A stretch of DNA of 5,747 bases from Planctomycetota bacterium (GCA_012519365.1 JAAYQH010000180.1:1-5747), one strand, 5' to 3'; positions 1 to 5,665 are shown, counted from the first letter of the stretch. Notes: generated from the letters alone by a model not told the origin. Made by a program: numbers and translations.

Positions 1-149
1 CGTCCCACCGGATCGCCCTGCAAACGCAGCAGCGCCGGCGCGATCGGCGCGACGACCTCGGCCCGCTGCATATCCTCATCGGCCTTCGGCCAATAATACA
101 GCACGCCGGTGCGGCGATTCAGATACCACTCGCCCGGCGCATCCAGTGC
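1..149 (-). pseudogene. Downstream part of the same beta-helix gene, beyond the in-frame TAG; runs off the window
   Basis: Reading on in the same frame after TAG 150-152 there is no further stop to the left edge, about 49 codons. The translation begins ALDAPGEWYLNRRTG, followed by VLYYWPKADEDM. The GEWYL-(D/N)R-xTG-xLYYxP pattern is, from memory, a characteristic stretch of secreted right-handed beta-helix proteins. It is usually preceded directly by VENVxEALD, which here would be VENVF-stop-ALD. The stop therefore sits where family members normally have Glu, one base change from GAG. This supports one continuous gene and not two neighbouring genes. No ATG with a ribosome-binding site restarts translation here. 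The C-terminus lies outside the window. Confidence 0.72.
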
Positions 150-1571
150 CTAAAAAACATTTTCAACAATATACCGTGCCCCGTCCGACGTATAATCATC
201 GGTAAAACGTTTGCCGGAAGGGTACTGAAAGGACACCACATGATTCTCGGCGTCAATCCCGGCGATCGGCAGATGTGTATCGGTCCAGAAATGATAGACA
301 ATGACCTCGGCGTCGGTCAGGTTGGTCCACTCGGCACTCAGATCGCCGGGGCGAAATTCAAATCGCTGGCAAGGCGTATTGTAGGGCTTGGTGCTGCCGC
401 CATCGGGAAAACCGGCCACACGGAAAAAGCCCTCGTTGGGGGTGCGTGCCCGCAGGCGCCGTTGGCCGTTGACGAACAACTGCGTAAAATACCACGTACC
501 GGCTTTGACCTCGGCGATGTCGGTCTTCCAGATATTCGCATCGTGCCGCTGCCAGCCCGTAACACGTCGTCCGCCGGTAATCAGCGGCTGGCCGTCGTCA
601 TAAGGCCGAATCGTTACCGGACACGCGGCCGTCCCCGAATGCTCCGGCCCGACCACGACCGGTTCAGTCAGGCAATACATCCCGTCGCGCAAATACACCG
701 TGACAGGCTTGTCCTTCGCAAGCCGGCGGACTCTATCAAACGCCCCCTTGAGCGTGCGCAGGGGCGATTGGATATCCGTTCCGTCCGCGCCATCGTCGCC
801 GTCCGGCGCAACAAAAAACGCCCGCTCATCTCGCTCAGCCGCTGGCTCAGCCATCAGCTGCGCAATCAATGGCCTTAAATGATCAGACCATACCCGATAG
901 CCTTCCTCGTTAAGATGCAATTTGTCGTCCACAAAATACCGCGGATCCGGCCTGCCCTGCTCATCCAGAAGCAGCGAAGCGGAATCAAAATAATGCAGCC
1001 GGTCATCCTCATCGGCCATCGCCTTGAGCATCGCGTTGAACGCCGTATAGACCTCGGCACGATCGATGCGGGCCTGACTGATCTTGACAGCCATCAGAAT
1101 AATCTGCGTTCGCGGCAGATGCTGATGCACCAGCCCCACCAGCCGTCTGACATCCTCGGCAATCTGGACGGCACTCTTGCCCCAGATCGGATCGTTATCG
1201 CCGGAGTAAAACACTATCACCCGCGGCTTGTAAGGAAAAATCACCGCCTCGGCATAGTGAATCAGGTCAGAATAGATCGACCCGCCAAAGCCGCGATTGA
1301 TGACGGGAAATTCGGGAAACAGCGCCTTGGTCGGCCAAAAGGCAATACTGGAACTGCCGACAAACAGCACCGCATCGGTGGGAAATGTGTTTTGCCGGTC
1401 GCGCCGCTGGAACTGGGCAATCGTCTCGGCCCATTGACGTGCCGATTCAAGATTAATCTGCTCGACAGAACGCTGCTCGGCCCGGCTCATCGGCGATACA
1501 CACAGACCCGCAAGAACCACCGCAATAGACAGACATCCCTGTTTTCCGAACCCTTGCCCCAGTGGCTTCAT
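150..1571 (-). CDS. Secreted SGNH/GDSL hydrolase fused to a right-handed beta-helix domain (reading stops at an in-frame TAG)
   Basis: The 473 codons read here encode an exported enzyme. Residues 1-31 form a signal peptide with a hydrophobic core near 13-27 and likely cleavage after SRA31. Residues about 65-240 are an SGNH hydrolase of the GDSL-lipase/acetylhydrolase type. Block I is FVGSSS with probable nucleophile Ser74, block II is NRGFGGS (92-98), block III is SGDND with Asn126, and block V is DKLH with Asp216 and His219. From about residue 252 a second domain begins (FFVAPDGDDG, then ITGGRRVTGW at 331-340, then LFVNGQRRLRARTPNEG), the usual N-terminal part of secreted parallel beta-helix (PbH1-type) proteins. 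The likely role is de-esterification and binding or cleavage of an extracellular polysaccharide; the substrate is unknown. The ATG start has an AGGAGA site at 1577-1582, six bases away. The gene lies 39 bp after the PH-like gene, probably in one transcript. The reading frame ends at TAG 150-152, but the same frame resumes as good protein, so the gene is truncated by a nonsense change, recoded, or contains a base error. Confidence 0.88.
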   Translation of the reverse strand: MKPLGQGFGKQGCLSIAVVLAGLCVSPMSRAEQRSVEQINLESARQWAETIAQFQRRDRQNTFPTDAVLFVGSSSIAFWPTKALFPEFPVINRGFGGSIYSDLIHYAEAVIFPYKPRVIVFYSGDNDPIWGKSAVQIAEDVRRLVGLVHQHLPRTQIILMAVKISQARIDRAEVYTAFNAMLKAMADEDDRLHYFDSASLLLDEQGRPDPRYFVDDKLHLNEEGYRVWSDHLRPLIAQLMAEPAAERDERAFFVAPDGDDGADGTDIQSPLRTLKGAFDRVRRLAKDKPVTVYLRDGMYCLTEPVVVGPEHSGTAACPVTIRPYDDGQPLITGGRRVTGWQRHDANIWKTDIAEVKAGTWYFTQLFVNGQRRLRARTPNEGFFRVAGFPDGGSTKPYNTPCQRFEFRPGDLSAEWTNLTDAEVIVYHFWTDTHLPIAGIDAENHVVSFQYPSGKRFTDDYTSDGARYIVENVF

Positions 1572-1610
1572 AATGGTCTCCTATAACAAAACAACCCCTG
1601 ACGTCCCCCG

Positions 1611-2180
1611 TTAAGTCTTTGAGGCCTGCAGGCTATCGCGAATCAAAGTGTGCACCTGTGCTACATGAGGGATGCCGAAAAAACCGATCTCTTTGACGCT
1701 TTCGCGCTGCCGCCCTTTCGAATAGTGTGTGCTGACCTGTCGGTCAAAGATCAAATCACCGCTGCCGTCACGAAAGACACGCTTGTCAATCTGAGCCAAC
1801 CTGTCCGGCCCGAAAGACTGAATATGAATGGCCGTCCCTTTGGTTAGAATGATCACCCGCCGATCGGTCACGATATAAACCGTGTTCTTTGCGAGTTGGA
1901 CCATCCAAAGGGGAGAACTCAACATCACCAGGCCGATTAATATAAAGAACCTGATAAATATCTTCGCAAACCACGACGCATTAGCGTCCCTGAAGATCGC
2001 GACCGCAATAGTCGAACTGATGCCCAGCCACACCACCGCGAAAAACACCAGCGGAAGGCCCCGACGAAATGCCCGCTTCAAACTCGGCTGGCACGACCAC
2101 AAAACCCGCTCATCCTGAAGAATCTCATCATCGAGCAATCGCTGAAGATCAATCGGCAGTACGGCCGCTGTATTCAACAC
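1611..2180 (-). CDS. Two-helix membrane protein with a bacterial PH-like domain
   Basis: This 189-residue protein has a short cytoplasmic N-terminus containing LLDDEILQDERVLWSCQP, two hydrophobic helices (about 43-63 and 73-95), and a C-terminal domain starting VYIVTDRRVIILTKG (101-115). The Y-x-(V/L)-T-(D/N)-x-R-(V/I) strand and the leading DE-(x)n-LW-x-x-QP motif are typical of bacterial PH-like (bPH/DUF304-type) membrane proteins. It ends with GFFGIPHVAQVHTLI, also usual for this group. The function of the family is mostly unknown; a membrane-associated scaffolding or stress role is sometimes proposed. The start is GTG at 2178-2180. It is chosen because AGGAGA (2189-2194) lies at good spacing upstream and the next codons give the family's normal N-terminus. 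The stop is TAA. It is the first gene of a leftward unit with the SGNH/beta-helix gene, and an extended -10 promoter lies about 90 bp upstream. Confidence 0.8.
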   Translation of the reverse strand: MLNTAAVLPIDLQRLLDDEILQDERVLWSCQPSLKRAFRRGLPLVFFAVVWLGISSTIAVAIFRDANASWFAKIFIRFFILIGLVMLSSPLWMVQLAKNTVYIVTDRRVIILTKGTAIHIQSFGPDRLAQIDKRVFRDGSGDLIFDRQVSTHYSKGRQRESVKEIGFFGIPHVAQVHTLIRDSLQASKT

Positions 2181-2188
2181 CTCTCTTG

Positions 2189-2194
2189 TCTCCT
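2189..2194 (-). promoter_or_regulatory. Ribosome-binding site deciding the GTG start of the PH-like gene
   Basis: The minus strand reads AGGAGA eight bases before GTG (2178-2180). The same ATAGGAGAC stretch is found before the ATG of the downstream SGNH gene (AGGAGA at 1577-1582). This supports GTG as the real start and suggests similar translation of the two genes. Confidence 0.6.
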
Positions 2195-2269
2195 ATTTCG
2201 TTTCAAAAAATCACAACAGGTCGTTGCGGCCCCTCTCGCACCGGTTCCATCTCCCGCTGACACACCCCG

Positions 2270-2278
2270 AGTATAGCA
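2270..2278 (-). promoter_or_regulatory. Extended -10 promoter for the leftward unit
   Basis: On the minus strand the sequence reads TGCTATACT: a TG-n extension followed by TATACT, five of six matches to the sigma-70 -10 consensus. The -35 region is poor (TTAATT at 16-bp spacing), as is common for extended -10 promoters. Transcription would start near 2263, giving a leader of about 80 nt before the GTG at 2180. This is a sequence-based guess. Confidence 0.5.
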
Positions 2279-2350
2279 CCCGTCCGCCACAAATTAATGA
2301 TTTATCGGTGATTGACCCATCATCCCGTTATTCAGGGTAAAAACAGCCGC

Positions 2351-2384
2351 AAACCGGCCAAAACGGTGGACGACAGACCGGTTT
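2351..2384. repeat. Inverted repeat AAACCGG-N20-CCGGTTT
   Basis: There are two perfect 7-base arms, 2351-2357 and 2378-2384, with a 20-base spacer. The right arm is followed by TTA but not by a proper T-run, so a terminator is unlikely. It could be an operator or a chance dyad. No protein can be assigned. Confidence 0.3.
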
Positions 2385-2418
2385 TATGGTAAGTTTTTCA
2401 GGTCATCGCAGATTCTTA

Positions 2419-2447
2419 TTGAAAAAGAGCCAATGAGGGGGTAAATA
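2419..2447 (+). promoter_or_regulatory. Weak candidate promoter for the clpP operon
   Basis: TTGAAA (2419-2424, five of six to the -35 consensus) lies 17 bp before TAAATA (2442-2447, three of six to the -10 consensus). If used, the transcript would have a leader of about 165 nt containing the 2535-2566 hairpin. The -10 match is poor, and another sigma factor or another site is equally possible. Confidence 0.25.
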
Positions 2448-2534
2448 AAGAACCTCGGAAGTGTCGACAGCGGGGTTTGGGGACGTCGCGGCGGGCAACG
2501 CCCGGCAGAACCCCATCGCGGCACGAGCATAGGG

Positions 2535-2566
2535 ACGTGTATGCGGCCGGGGCGCACGCATACCGT
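2535..2566 (+). promoter_or_regulatory. Strong dyad/hairpin in the clpP1 leader
   Basis: GTATGCG (2539-2545) and CGCATAC (2557-2563) are perfect complements around an 11-base loop. Three more pairs (ACG 2535-2537 with CGT 2564-2566) follow past a single bulged T, making a 10-bp stem. It ends 54 bases before the clpP1 ATG and has no T-run after it, so it is not an intrinsic terminator. It may be a repressor operator or an RNA structure in the leader. It does not match CIRCE. Confidence 0.4.
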
Positions 2567-2607
2567 AACAAACAACTGGAAAACGGAAAACAACATAAAT
2601 ACAGGAT

Positions 2608-2615
2608 AAAGGAAG
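2608..2615 (+). promoter_or_regulatory. Ribosome-binding site deciding the clpP1 start
   Basis: AAAGGAAG sits five bases before ATG 2621, with its AGGA core seven bases away. No comparable site precedes the earlier in-frame ATG at 2477, so 2621 is taken as the start. Confidence 0.6.
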
Positions 2616-2620
2616 ACCGA

Positions 2621-3253
2621 ATGCAGTATCAACCCTCACACAGCGATAAGGCCGCAGCGTTGGCCTATCTTGAGCCGCGGCTGCAAGTGCCGTATCAGCG
2701 AACACGCGAAATGACGCTCGACGATTTGCTTCTGGAAAATCGGATCGTTTTTATGATCGGCGAGATTTCCTATCGAATGGCCACCGAAGTGATTATGAAG
2801 CTGCTGTATCTGGACAACCTCAAACGCGGCGTGGAAATCAGCCTCTACATCAACTCCCCGGGCGGCAGCGTGGACGACACCATGGCCATTTATGACACAA
2901 TGCAGTTTATCGGCTCGCCGGTGGCAACCTATTGCATCGGACGTGCCCAATCCGGCGCCGCGGTGATCCTGGCCGCCGGCAGCAAAGGCCGCCGTCACGC
3001 CCTGCCCCACGCCAAGATTATGCTGCACCAGCCCTGGGGCGGCGTTACAGGCCAGGCCGAGGACATCCGTATTCAGGCCGAAGAAGTCCTCCGCGCCAAA
3101 AAAACCATCAATGAGATCCTCGCTCTGCATACGGGCCTGACACCGGAAAAACTGACCCAGGAAACCGAACGCGACAAATATATGACCGCTGAGGAAGCCA
3201 AACACTACGGACTGATCGACGACGTGCTCACGGGACACATCGAATCGAAATGA
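2621..3253 (+). CDS. clpP: ATP-dependent Clp protease proteolytic subunit ClpP (first of a tandem pair)
   Basis: This 210-residue serine peptidase (family S14) forms the chamber that degrades proteins unfolded by ClpX or ClpA/C. The triad is complete: Ser111 in [11 protein letters not shown], His136 in IMLHQP, and Asp185 in ETERDKYM. The spacings Ser-His 25 and His-Asp 49 match canonical ClpP. The oxyanion-hole stretch INSPGGSV is at 78-84 and the closing [13 protein letters not shown] at 191-203. Two features are unusual. The N-terminus (to about residue 40, [21 protein letters not shown]) lacks the standard (V/I)[21 protein letters not shown] sequence that shapes the axial pore. The Ser is flanked by Gln and Gly (QSG) where ASM is usual. 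The start at 2621 follows a good ribosome-binding site. The TGA stop lies 29 bp before the clpP2 start. Together they probably form a mixed protease core. No Clp ATPase gene is in the window. Confidence 0.95.
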   Translation: MQYQPSHSDKAAALAYLEPRLQVPYQRTREMTLDDLLLENRIVFMIGEISYRMATEVIMKLLYLDNLKRGVEISLYINSPGGSVDDTMAIYDTMQFIGSPVATYCIGRAQSGAAVILAAGSKGRRHALPHAKIMLHQPWGGVTGQAEDIRIQAEEVLRAKKTINEILALHTGLTPEKLTQETERDKYMTAEEAKHYGLIDDVLTGHIESK

Positions 3254-3273
3254 AAAAACCAATCCCATCCATT

Positions 3274-3278
3274 GAGGA
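3274..3278 (+). promoter_or_regulatory. Ribosome-binding site deciding the clpP2 start
   Basis: GAGGA lies four bases before ATG 3283. An earlier in-frame ATG at 3250 overlaps the clpP1 TGA (ATGA) but has no clear site and adds eleven residues unlike a ClpP N-terminus. The later start gives [20 protein letters not shown], the normal family beginning. Translational coupling from clpP1 through the ATGA remains possible. Confidence 0.5.
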
Positions 3279-3282
3279 CGCT

Positions 3283-3930
3283 ATGACCTTGACAAATAAT
3301 ACCCTCGTACCGATAGTCATCGAAAAAAGCGGCCGAGGCGAGCGGGCGTATGATATTTATTCGCGCCTGCTCAAGGACCGTATCATTTTCCTCGGCGGTG
3401 CACTGGATGACGATACGGCCAACCTGATTATCGCTCAGATGCTGTTTTTGAGCAACGAGGACAGCGAGGCGGATATTCATTTTTATATCAACTCGCCGGG
3501 CGGAGTGATCACGGCCGGTTTGGCGGTCTATGACACGATGCAGTTTTTGCGGTGCGAAGTATCAACCTATTGCATCGGCCAGGCCGCCAGTATGGGCGCG
3601 GTGCTGTTTGCCGCCGGCAAAGCGGGCAAACGCTATATGCTGCCCAACAGCCGGGTGCTGCTGCATCAGCCGCTACTGAGCGGCACGATGACCGGCCCGG
3701 CCACAGACATTGAGATTGAGGCCAAAGAAATGCTGCGGCTGCGCAGTCGGCTGTACGCCATTCTGTCGCATCATACGGGCAAAGACCCCGCCAAAATCGA
3801 AAAAGACTGCGACCGCAATCTGTGGCTGGAAGCCGACGAGGCCACCGCCTACGGACTGGCCGACAAAGTGCTGCAAAAAACACCGCACGTCAGCAAACAC
3901 AAAACCGACACGGACGAAGAAACCCCATAG
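3283..3930 (+). CDS. clpP: ATP-dependent Clp protease proteolytic subunit ClpP (second of the pair, triad Asp replaced by Asn)
   Basis: This is a 215-residue ClpP with the canonical N-terminus ([31 protein letters not shown]). Ser103 lies in GQAASMGAV, His128 in VLLHQP, and the oxyanion stretch SPGGVITAG at 71-79. Aligned by eye with Staphylococcus aureus ClpP (KDTDRDNFLTAEEA), the matching segment is [14 protein letters not shown], so the catalytic Asp position is Asn179. A two-residue insertion in the handle-loop region ([12 protein letters not shown]) explains the longer His-to-Asn distance of 51. Asp177-Arg178, the conserved DR pair before it, is kept. The subunit may be weakly active alone and work in a mixed complex with ClpP1, as I recall for Listeria ClpP1, which also has Asn. 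The C-terminus is a charged tail ([10 protein letters not shown]). It ends with TAG, 50 bp before the lipoprotein gene. Confidence 0.95.
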   Translation: MTLTNNTLVPIVIEKSGRGERAYDIYSRLLKDRIIFLGGALDDDTANLIIAQMLFLSNEDSEADIHFYINSPGGVITAGLAVYDTMQFLRCEVSTYCIGQAASMGAVLFAAGKAGKRYMLPNSRVLLHQPLLSGTMTGPATDIEIEAKEMLRLRSRLYAILSHHTGKDPAKIEKDCDRNLWLEADEATAYGLADKVLQKTPHVSKHKTDTDEETP

Positions 3931-3980
3931 GCCAACGGACCGCGGCCAAGCGGGGACGTACGTAGGCTAAAAGGCTTGCA

Positions 3981-4583
3981 ATGAAACGCACGGTAATGCT
4001 CATGCTGGTGCTGCTTGCCGCGACCGGATGCCGCGACGAAGCGGACAGATCGTTGTGGGGCCAGATCGAAGGCCTGAGCCAAGAAAATACAGCCCTGTCG
4101 CTTGAGGTTCAGCAGCTTCGACGGGAAAACGCCGCGCTGACCGAGCAGCTTTGCACCCTGGCCGGCATCGACCAAAAGGAACGACTGGATGCCTTGATTG
4201 TGCCTGTGGCGGTACGCATCGGCCGTCTTTCGGGCCTGTACGACAAATCCGGCAAACAAGAAGGCTCCCCCGATACGCTGGTGGTGTATCTGGAGCCGAT
4301 AGACACCCAGCAGGATATTGTCAAAGCCGCTGGCCGTGTGCGGGTGGAGTTGTGGAATCTGACGGCCCCATCGCCACAAAATGCCTGCATCAAACAATGG
4401 GACATCGACCCGTCACAGTTGCGGCAAACCTGGGGACGCGGCCTGCTCGGGGCCTATTATCGACTTCAATTGCCGCTGGAAGGGTGCCTGACCGGCAGCG
4501 AAAAAGAACTGACCGTTCGTGTGGAGTTTACCGATTACCTGGCCGGACGGGTGCTGACCGACCAAACAAGAATTGAAAAGTGA
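3981..4583 (+). CDS. Putative lipoprotein with a leucine-zipper coiled coil, function unknown
   Basis: This 200-residue protein starts MKRTVMLMLVLLAATGC, a lipoprotein signal with lipobox ATGC and lipidated Cys17. Arg18 at +2 does not suggest inner-membrane retention. Residues 29-60 form a perfect heptad pattern. The a positions are I29, N36, V43, N50 and L57; the d positions are L32, L39, L46, L53 and L60. Two Asn at a positions are typical of parallel dimeric zippers. From about 70 a predicted beta-rich domain follows (LIVPVAVRIGRLSG, LVVYLEPID, AGRVRVELWNL, YYRLQLPL, LTVRVEFTDYLAGRVL), resembling a secreted immunoglobulin- or C2-like sandwich; I recall similar hypothetical proteins in planctomycetes. 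There are four Cys after the signal (58, 135, 164 and the lipidated 17), no clear metal site, and no catalytic motif. AAAAGG (3969-3974) lies six bases before the ATG. The position after clpP2 suggests the same transcript, but a functional link is not shown. Confidence 0.85.
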   Translation: MKRTVMLMLVLLAATGCRDEADRSLWGQIEGLSQENTALSLEVQQLRRENAALTEQLCTLAGIDQKERLDALIVPVAVRIGRLSGLYDKSGKQEGSPDTLVVYLEPIDTQQDIVKAAGRVRVELWNLTAPSPQNACIKQWDIDPSQLRQTWGRGLLGAYYRLQLPLEGCLTGSEKELTVRVEFTDYLAGRVLTDQTRIEK

Positions 4584-4624
4584 GGCCCAAAACCCCCTTT
4601 ATCAATTCCTCTTCAAGGCACTGT

Positions 4625-4650
4625 GGGGCGATTGAAAAAACCCCTTTTTT
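4625..4650. terminator. Weak candidate terminator in the convergent spacer
   Basis: On the plus strand GGGG (4625-4628), a 12-base loop and CCCC (4641-4644) are followed directly by TTTTTT (4645-4650). The same place can also pair AAAAAA with TTTTTT around CCCC, so on the minus strand AAAAAAGGGGTTTTTT could serve the dehydrogenase gene. The stem is only four G-C pairs. The location between convergent stops supports a terminator more than the fold does. Confidence 0.4.
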
Positions 4651-4724
4651 AGCCATGTTTTTAAGATGTCCTTCAGAGCAGAGCAGCCCCGGCCATTTCC
4701 ACCCTCTGTGCTGTCCCTTCCAGC

Positions 4725-5621
4725 TCACGACTGAGGGGGGCGGGCCAAATCGCGAATCACATCCACCAGCGCTTGGGTCCCGTCGCCGCCGCGTCCCTTA
4801 GCGGCCAGCGATTCCAAAAGCTGCATCACCAGGGCCGTTCCCGGCAGCGGCTGGCCAATCTGGCGGGCTGTATCCAACACCAGCCGCAAATCTTTCAGCT
4901 GCAGATCAACCTTAAACGCCGGGGCCATATCGCCGGCCAAAATCTTCGCACCCAGCACCTTGAGCGAATGGCTGTACGCAGCCCCGCCGCAGGTCACCGT
5001 ATAGGTGGTCTGTAAATCCAGCCCCGCTTTTTCGGCCAATGCCAGCCCCTCGGCAATGCTCATCAGAGTATGAATAACCATTACCTGATTGACCAGTTTG
5101 GTCGTCTGGCCGGCCCCGACAGGACCGCAATGGGTAATCGTGCGTCCCATTGCCTGCAACACGTCATAAACTGCCTCAAAGGCGTCTTTGGGCCCGCCGA
5201 CCATAATCGACAGTTTGCCCTCAATCGCGCCGATCTGGCCGCCGGAAATCGGCGCATCCAGCAGGACAACCCCTTTTTGCGACAAGATCTCGGCCATCCG
5301 CCGTGTGGCCTCGGGGCTGATGGTGGACGTATCGACACAAATCAGTCCGCTGCGGGCGGAGCCAATAACGCCGTTTTCGCCCAGCAGCACCGCCTGCACA
5401 TCGGGCGTATCAGGCAGGCACGTAATAACCACATCCGCCTGCGCAACCGCCTGAGCAGGCGTATCAGCCCAGCCGGCGCCGGCATCAAGAACCGGCTGTG
5501 CCCTAAATTTCGTGCGGGTATGCACGGTTACCGCAAAGCCGGCCTTGAGCAGATTGCACGCCATCGGCGCCCCCATAATGCCGGTACCGATAAAGGCGAT
5601 ATGTCGAGTCAAATTTGCCAT
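4725..5621 (-). CDS. NAD(P)-dependent beta-hydroxyacid dehydrogenase (3-hydroxyisobutyrate dehydrogenase / tartronate semialdehyde reductase family)
   Basis: This 298-residue oxidoreductase has the usual family length. It interconverts a 3-hydroxyacid and its semialdehyde in the cytoplasm. The dinucleotide-binding loop is FIGTGIMGAPMACNL (10-24). After the second strand comes VHTRTKFRA, where Arg36 favours NADP over NAD. The substrate-binding signature is DAPISGGQIGAIEGKLSIMVGG (122-143). The catalytic Lys175 sits in GAGQTTKLVNQ (169-179) with Asn178. The C-terminal helical domain includes FKVDLQLKDLRLVLD (236-250) with the conserved Lys243-Asp244. Sequence alone does not tell 3-hydroxyisobutyrate, tartronate semialdehyde, or succinic semialdehyde/glyoxylate substrates apart, so no gene symbol is given. 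The ATG is supported by AAGGA (5628-5632) six bases upstream. It is convergent with the clpP-lipoprotein unit. The C-terminal tail after VDVIRDL is short and ends in TGA. Confidence 0.92.
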   Translation of the reverse strand: MANLTRHIAFIGTGIMGAPMACNLLKAGFAVTVHTRTKFRAQPVLDAGAGWADTPAQAVAQADVVITCLPDTPDVQAVLLGENGVIGSARSGLICVDTSTISPEATRRMAEILSQKGVVLLDAPISGGQIGAIEGKLSIMVGGPKDAFEAVYDVLQAMGRTITHCGPVGAGQTTKLVNQVMVIHTLMSIAEGLALAEKAGLDLQTTYTVTCGGAAYSHSLKVLGAKILAGDMAPAFKVDLQLKDLRLVLDTARQIGQPLPGTALVMQLLESLAAKGRGGDGTQALVDVIRDLARPPQS

Positions 5622-5644
5622 GTTCCGTCCTTATTGCACAGCCT

Positions 5645-5661
5645 AAAAAGGGCGTAACGCC
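5645..5661 (-). terminator. Small hairpin plus T-run upstream of the dehydrogenase
   Basis: On the minus strand GGCG-TTA-CGCC is followed by C and five T. Seen as DNA it is the palindrome GGCGT-A-ACGCC (5651-5661). It could end transcription of the gene entering from the right edge, act as an operator, or attenuate the dehydrogenase, whose ribosome-binding site starts only about 12 bases further on. The stem is short. Confidence 0.3.
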
Positions 5662-5665
5662 ACCG

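Larger units (their letters stand above)
2181..2620. other. Divergent intergenic region, 440 bp, no gene seen
   Basis: This separates the leftward PH-like gene from clpP1. Reading frames crossing it have no family signature. The clpP1 frame is open back to an ATG at 2477, but that extension (MGTSRRATPGRTPSRHEHRD and following) looks unlike any ClpP N-terminus and has no ribosome-binding site. The region holds the leftward extended -10 promoter, a possible rightward promoter at 2419-2447, an AAACCGG/CCGGTTT dyad at 2351-2384, a stronger dyad at 2535-2566, and one copy of the GGGGACGT motif at 2479-2486. No CIRCE (TTAGCACTC-N9-GAGTGCTAA) or CtsR direct repeat (GGTCAAA) is visible, so the usual heat-shock operators of clp genes are absent. 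Confidence 0.7.

Noticed and set aside
240..1586. Two long plus-strand open frames (240-878 and 879-1586) opposite the SGNH/beta-helix gene
   Set aside because: They show no family motif, and their composition is the complement of a gene with clear signal peptide, SGNH blocks and ribosome-binding site on the minus strand.
2312..2340. TTGACC at 2312-2317 as a -35 element for the clpP operon
   Set aside because: No acceptable -10 sequence lies 16-18 bp downstream.
2477..2620. 48-residue N-terminal extension of ClpP1 from ATG 2477
   Set aside because: It has no ribosome-binding site, a composition unlike any ClpP N-terminus or targeting peptide, and contains the leader dyad; ATG 2621 has a good site.
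2636..3268. A 210-codon minus-strand open frame opposite clpP1
   Set aside because: It is a shadow of clpP1, whose triad and spacing are unmistakable, and it has no motif of its own.
3250..3282. ATG 3250 as the clpP2 start, overlapping the clpP1 stop
   Set aside because: It adds eleven residues unlike family members and has no clear ribosome-binding site, while ATG 3283 has GAGGA and gives a normal N-terminus. It is not fully excluded.
4675..4712. Imperfect inverted repeat CAGAGCAGAG / CTCTGTGCTG between the convergent genes
   Set aside because: It has two mismatches in ten and no T-run on either side, so it is probably chance in a CAG-rich stretch.
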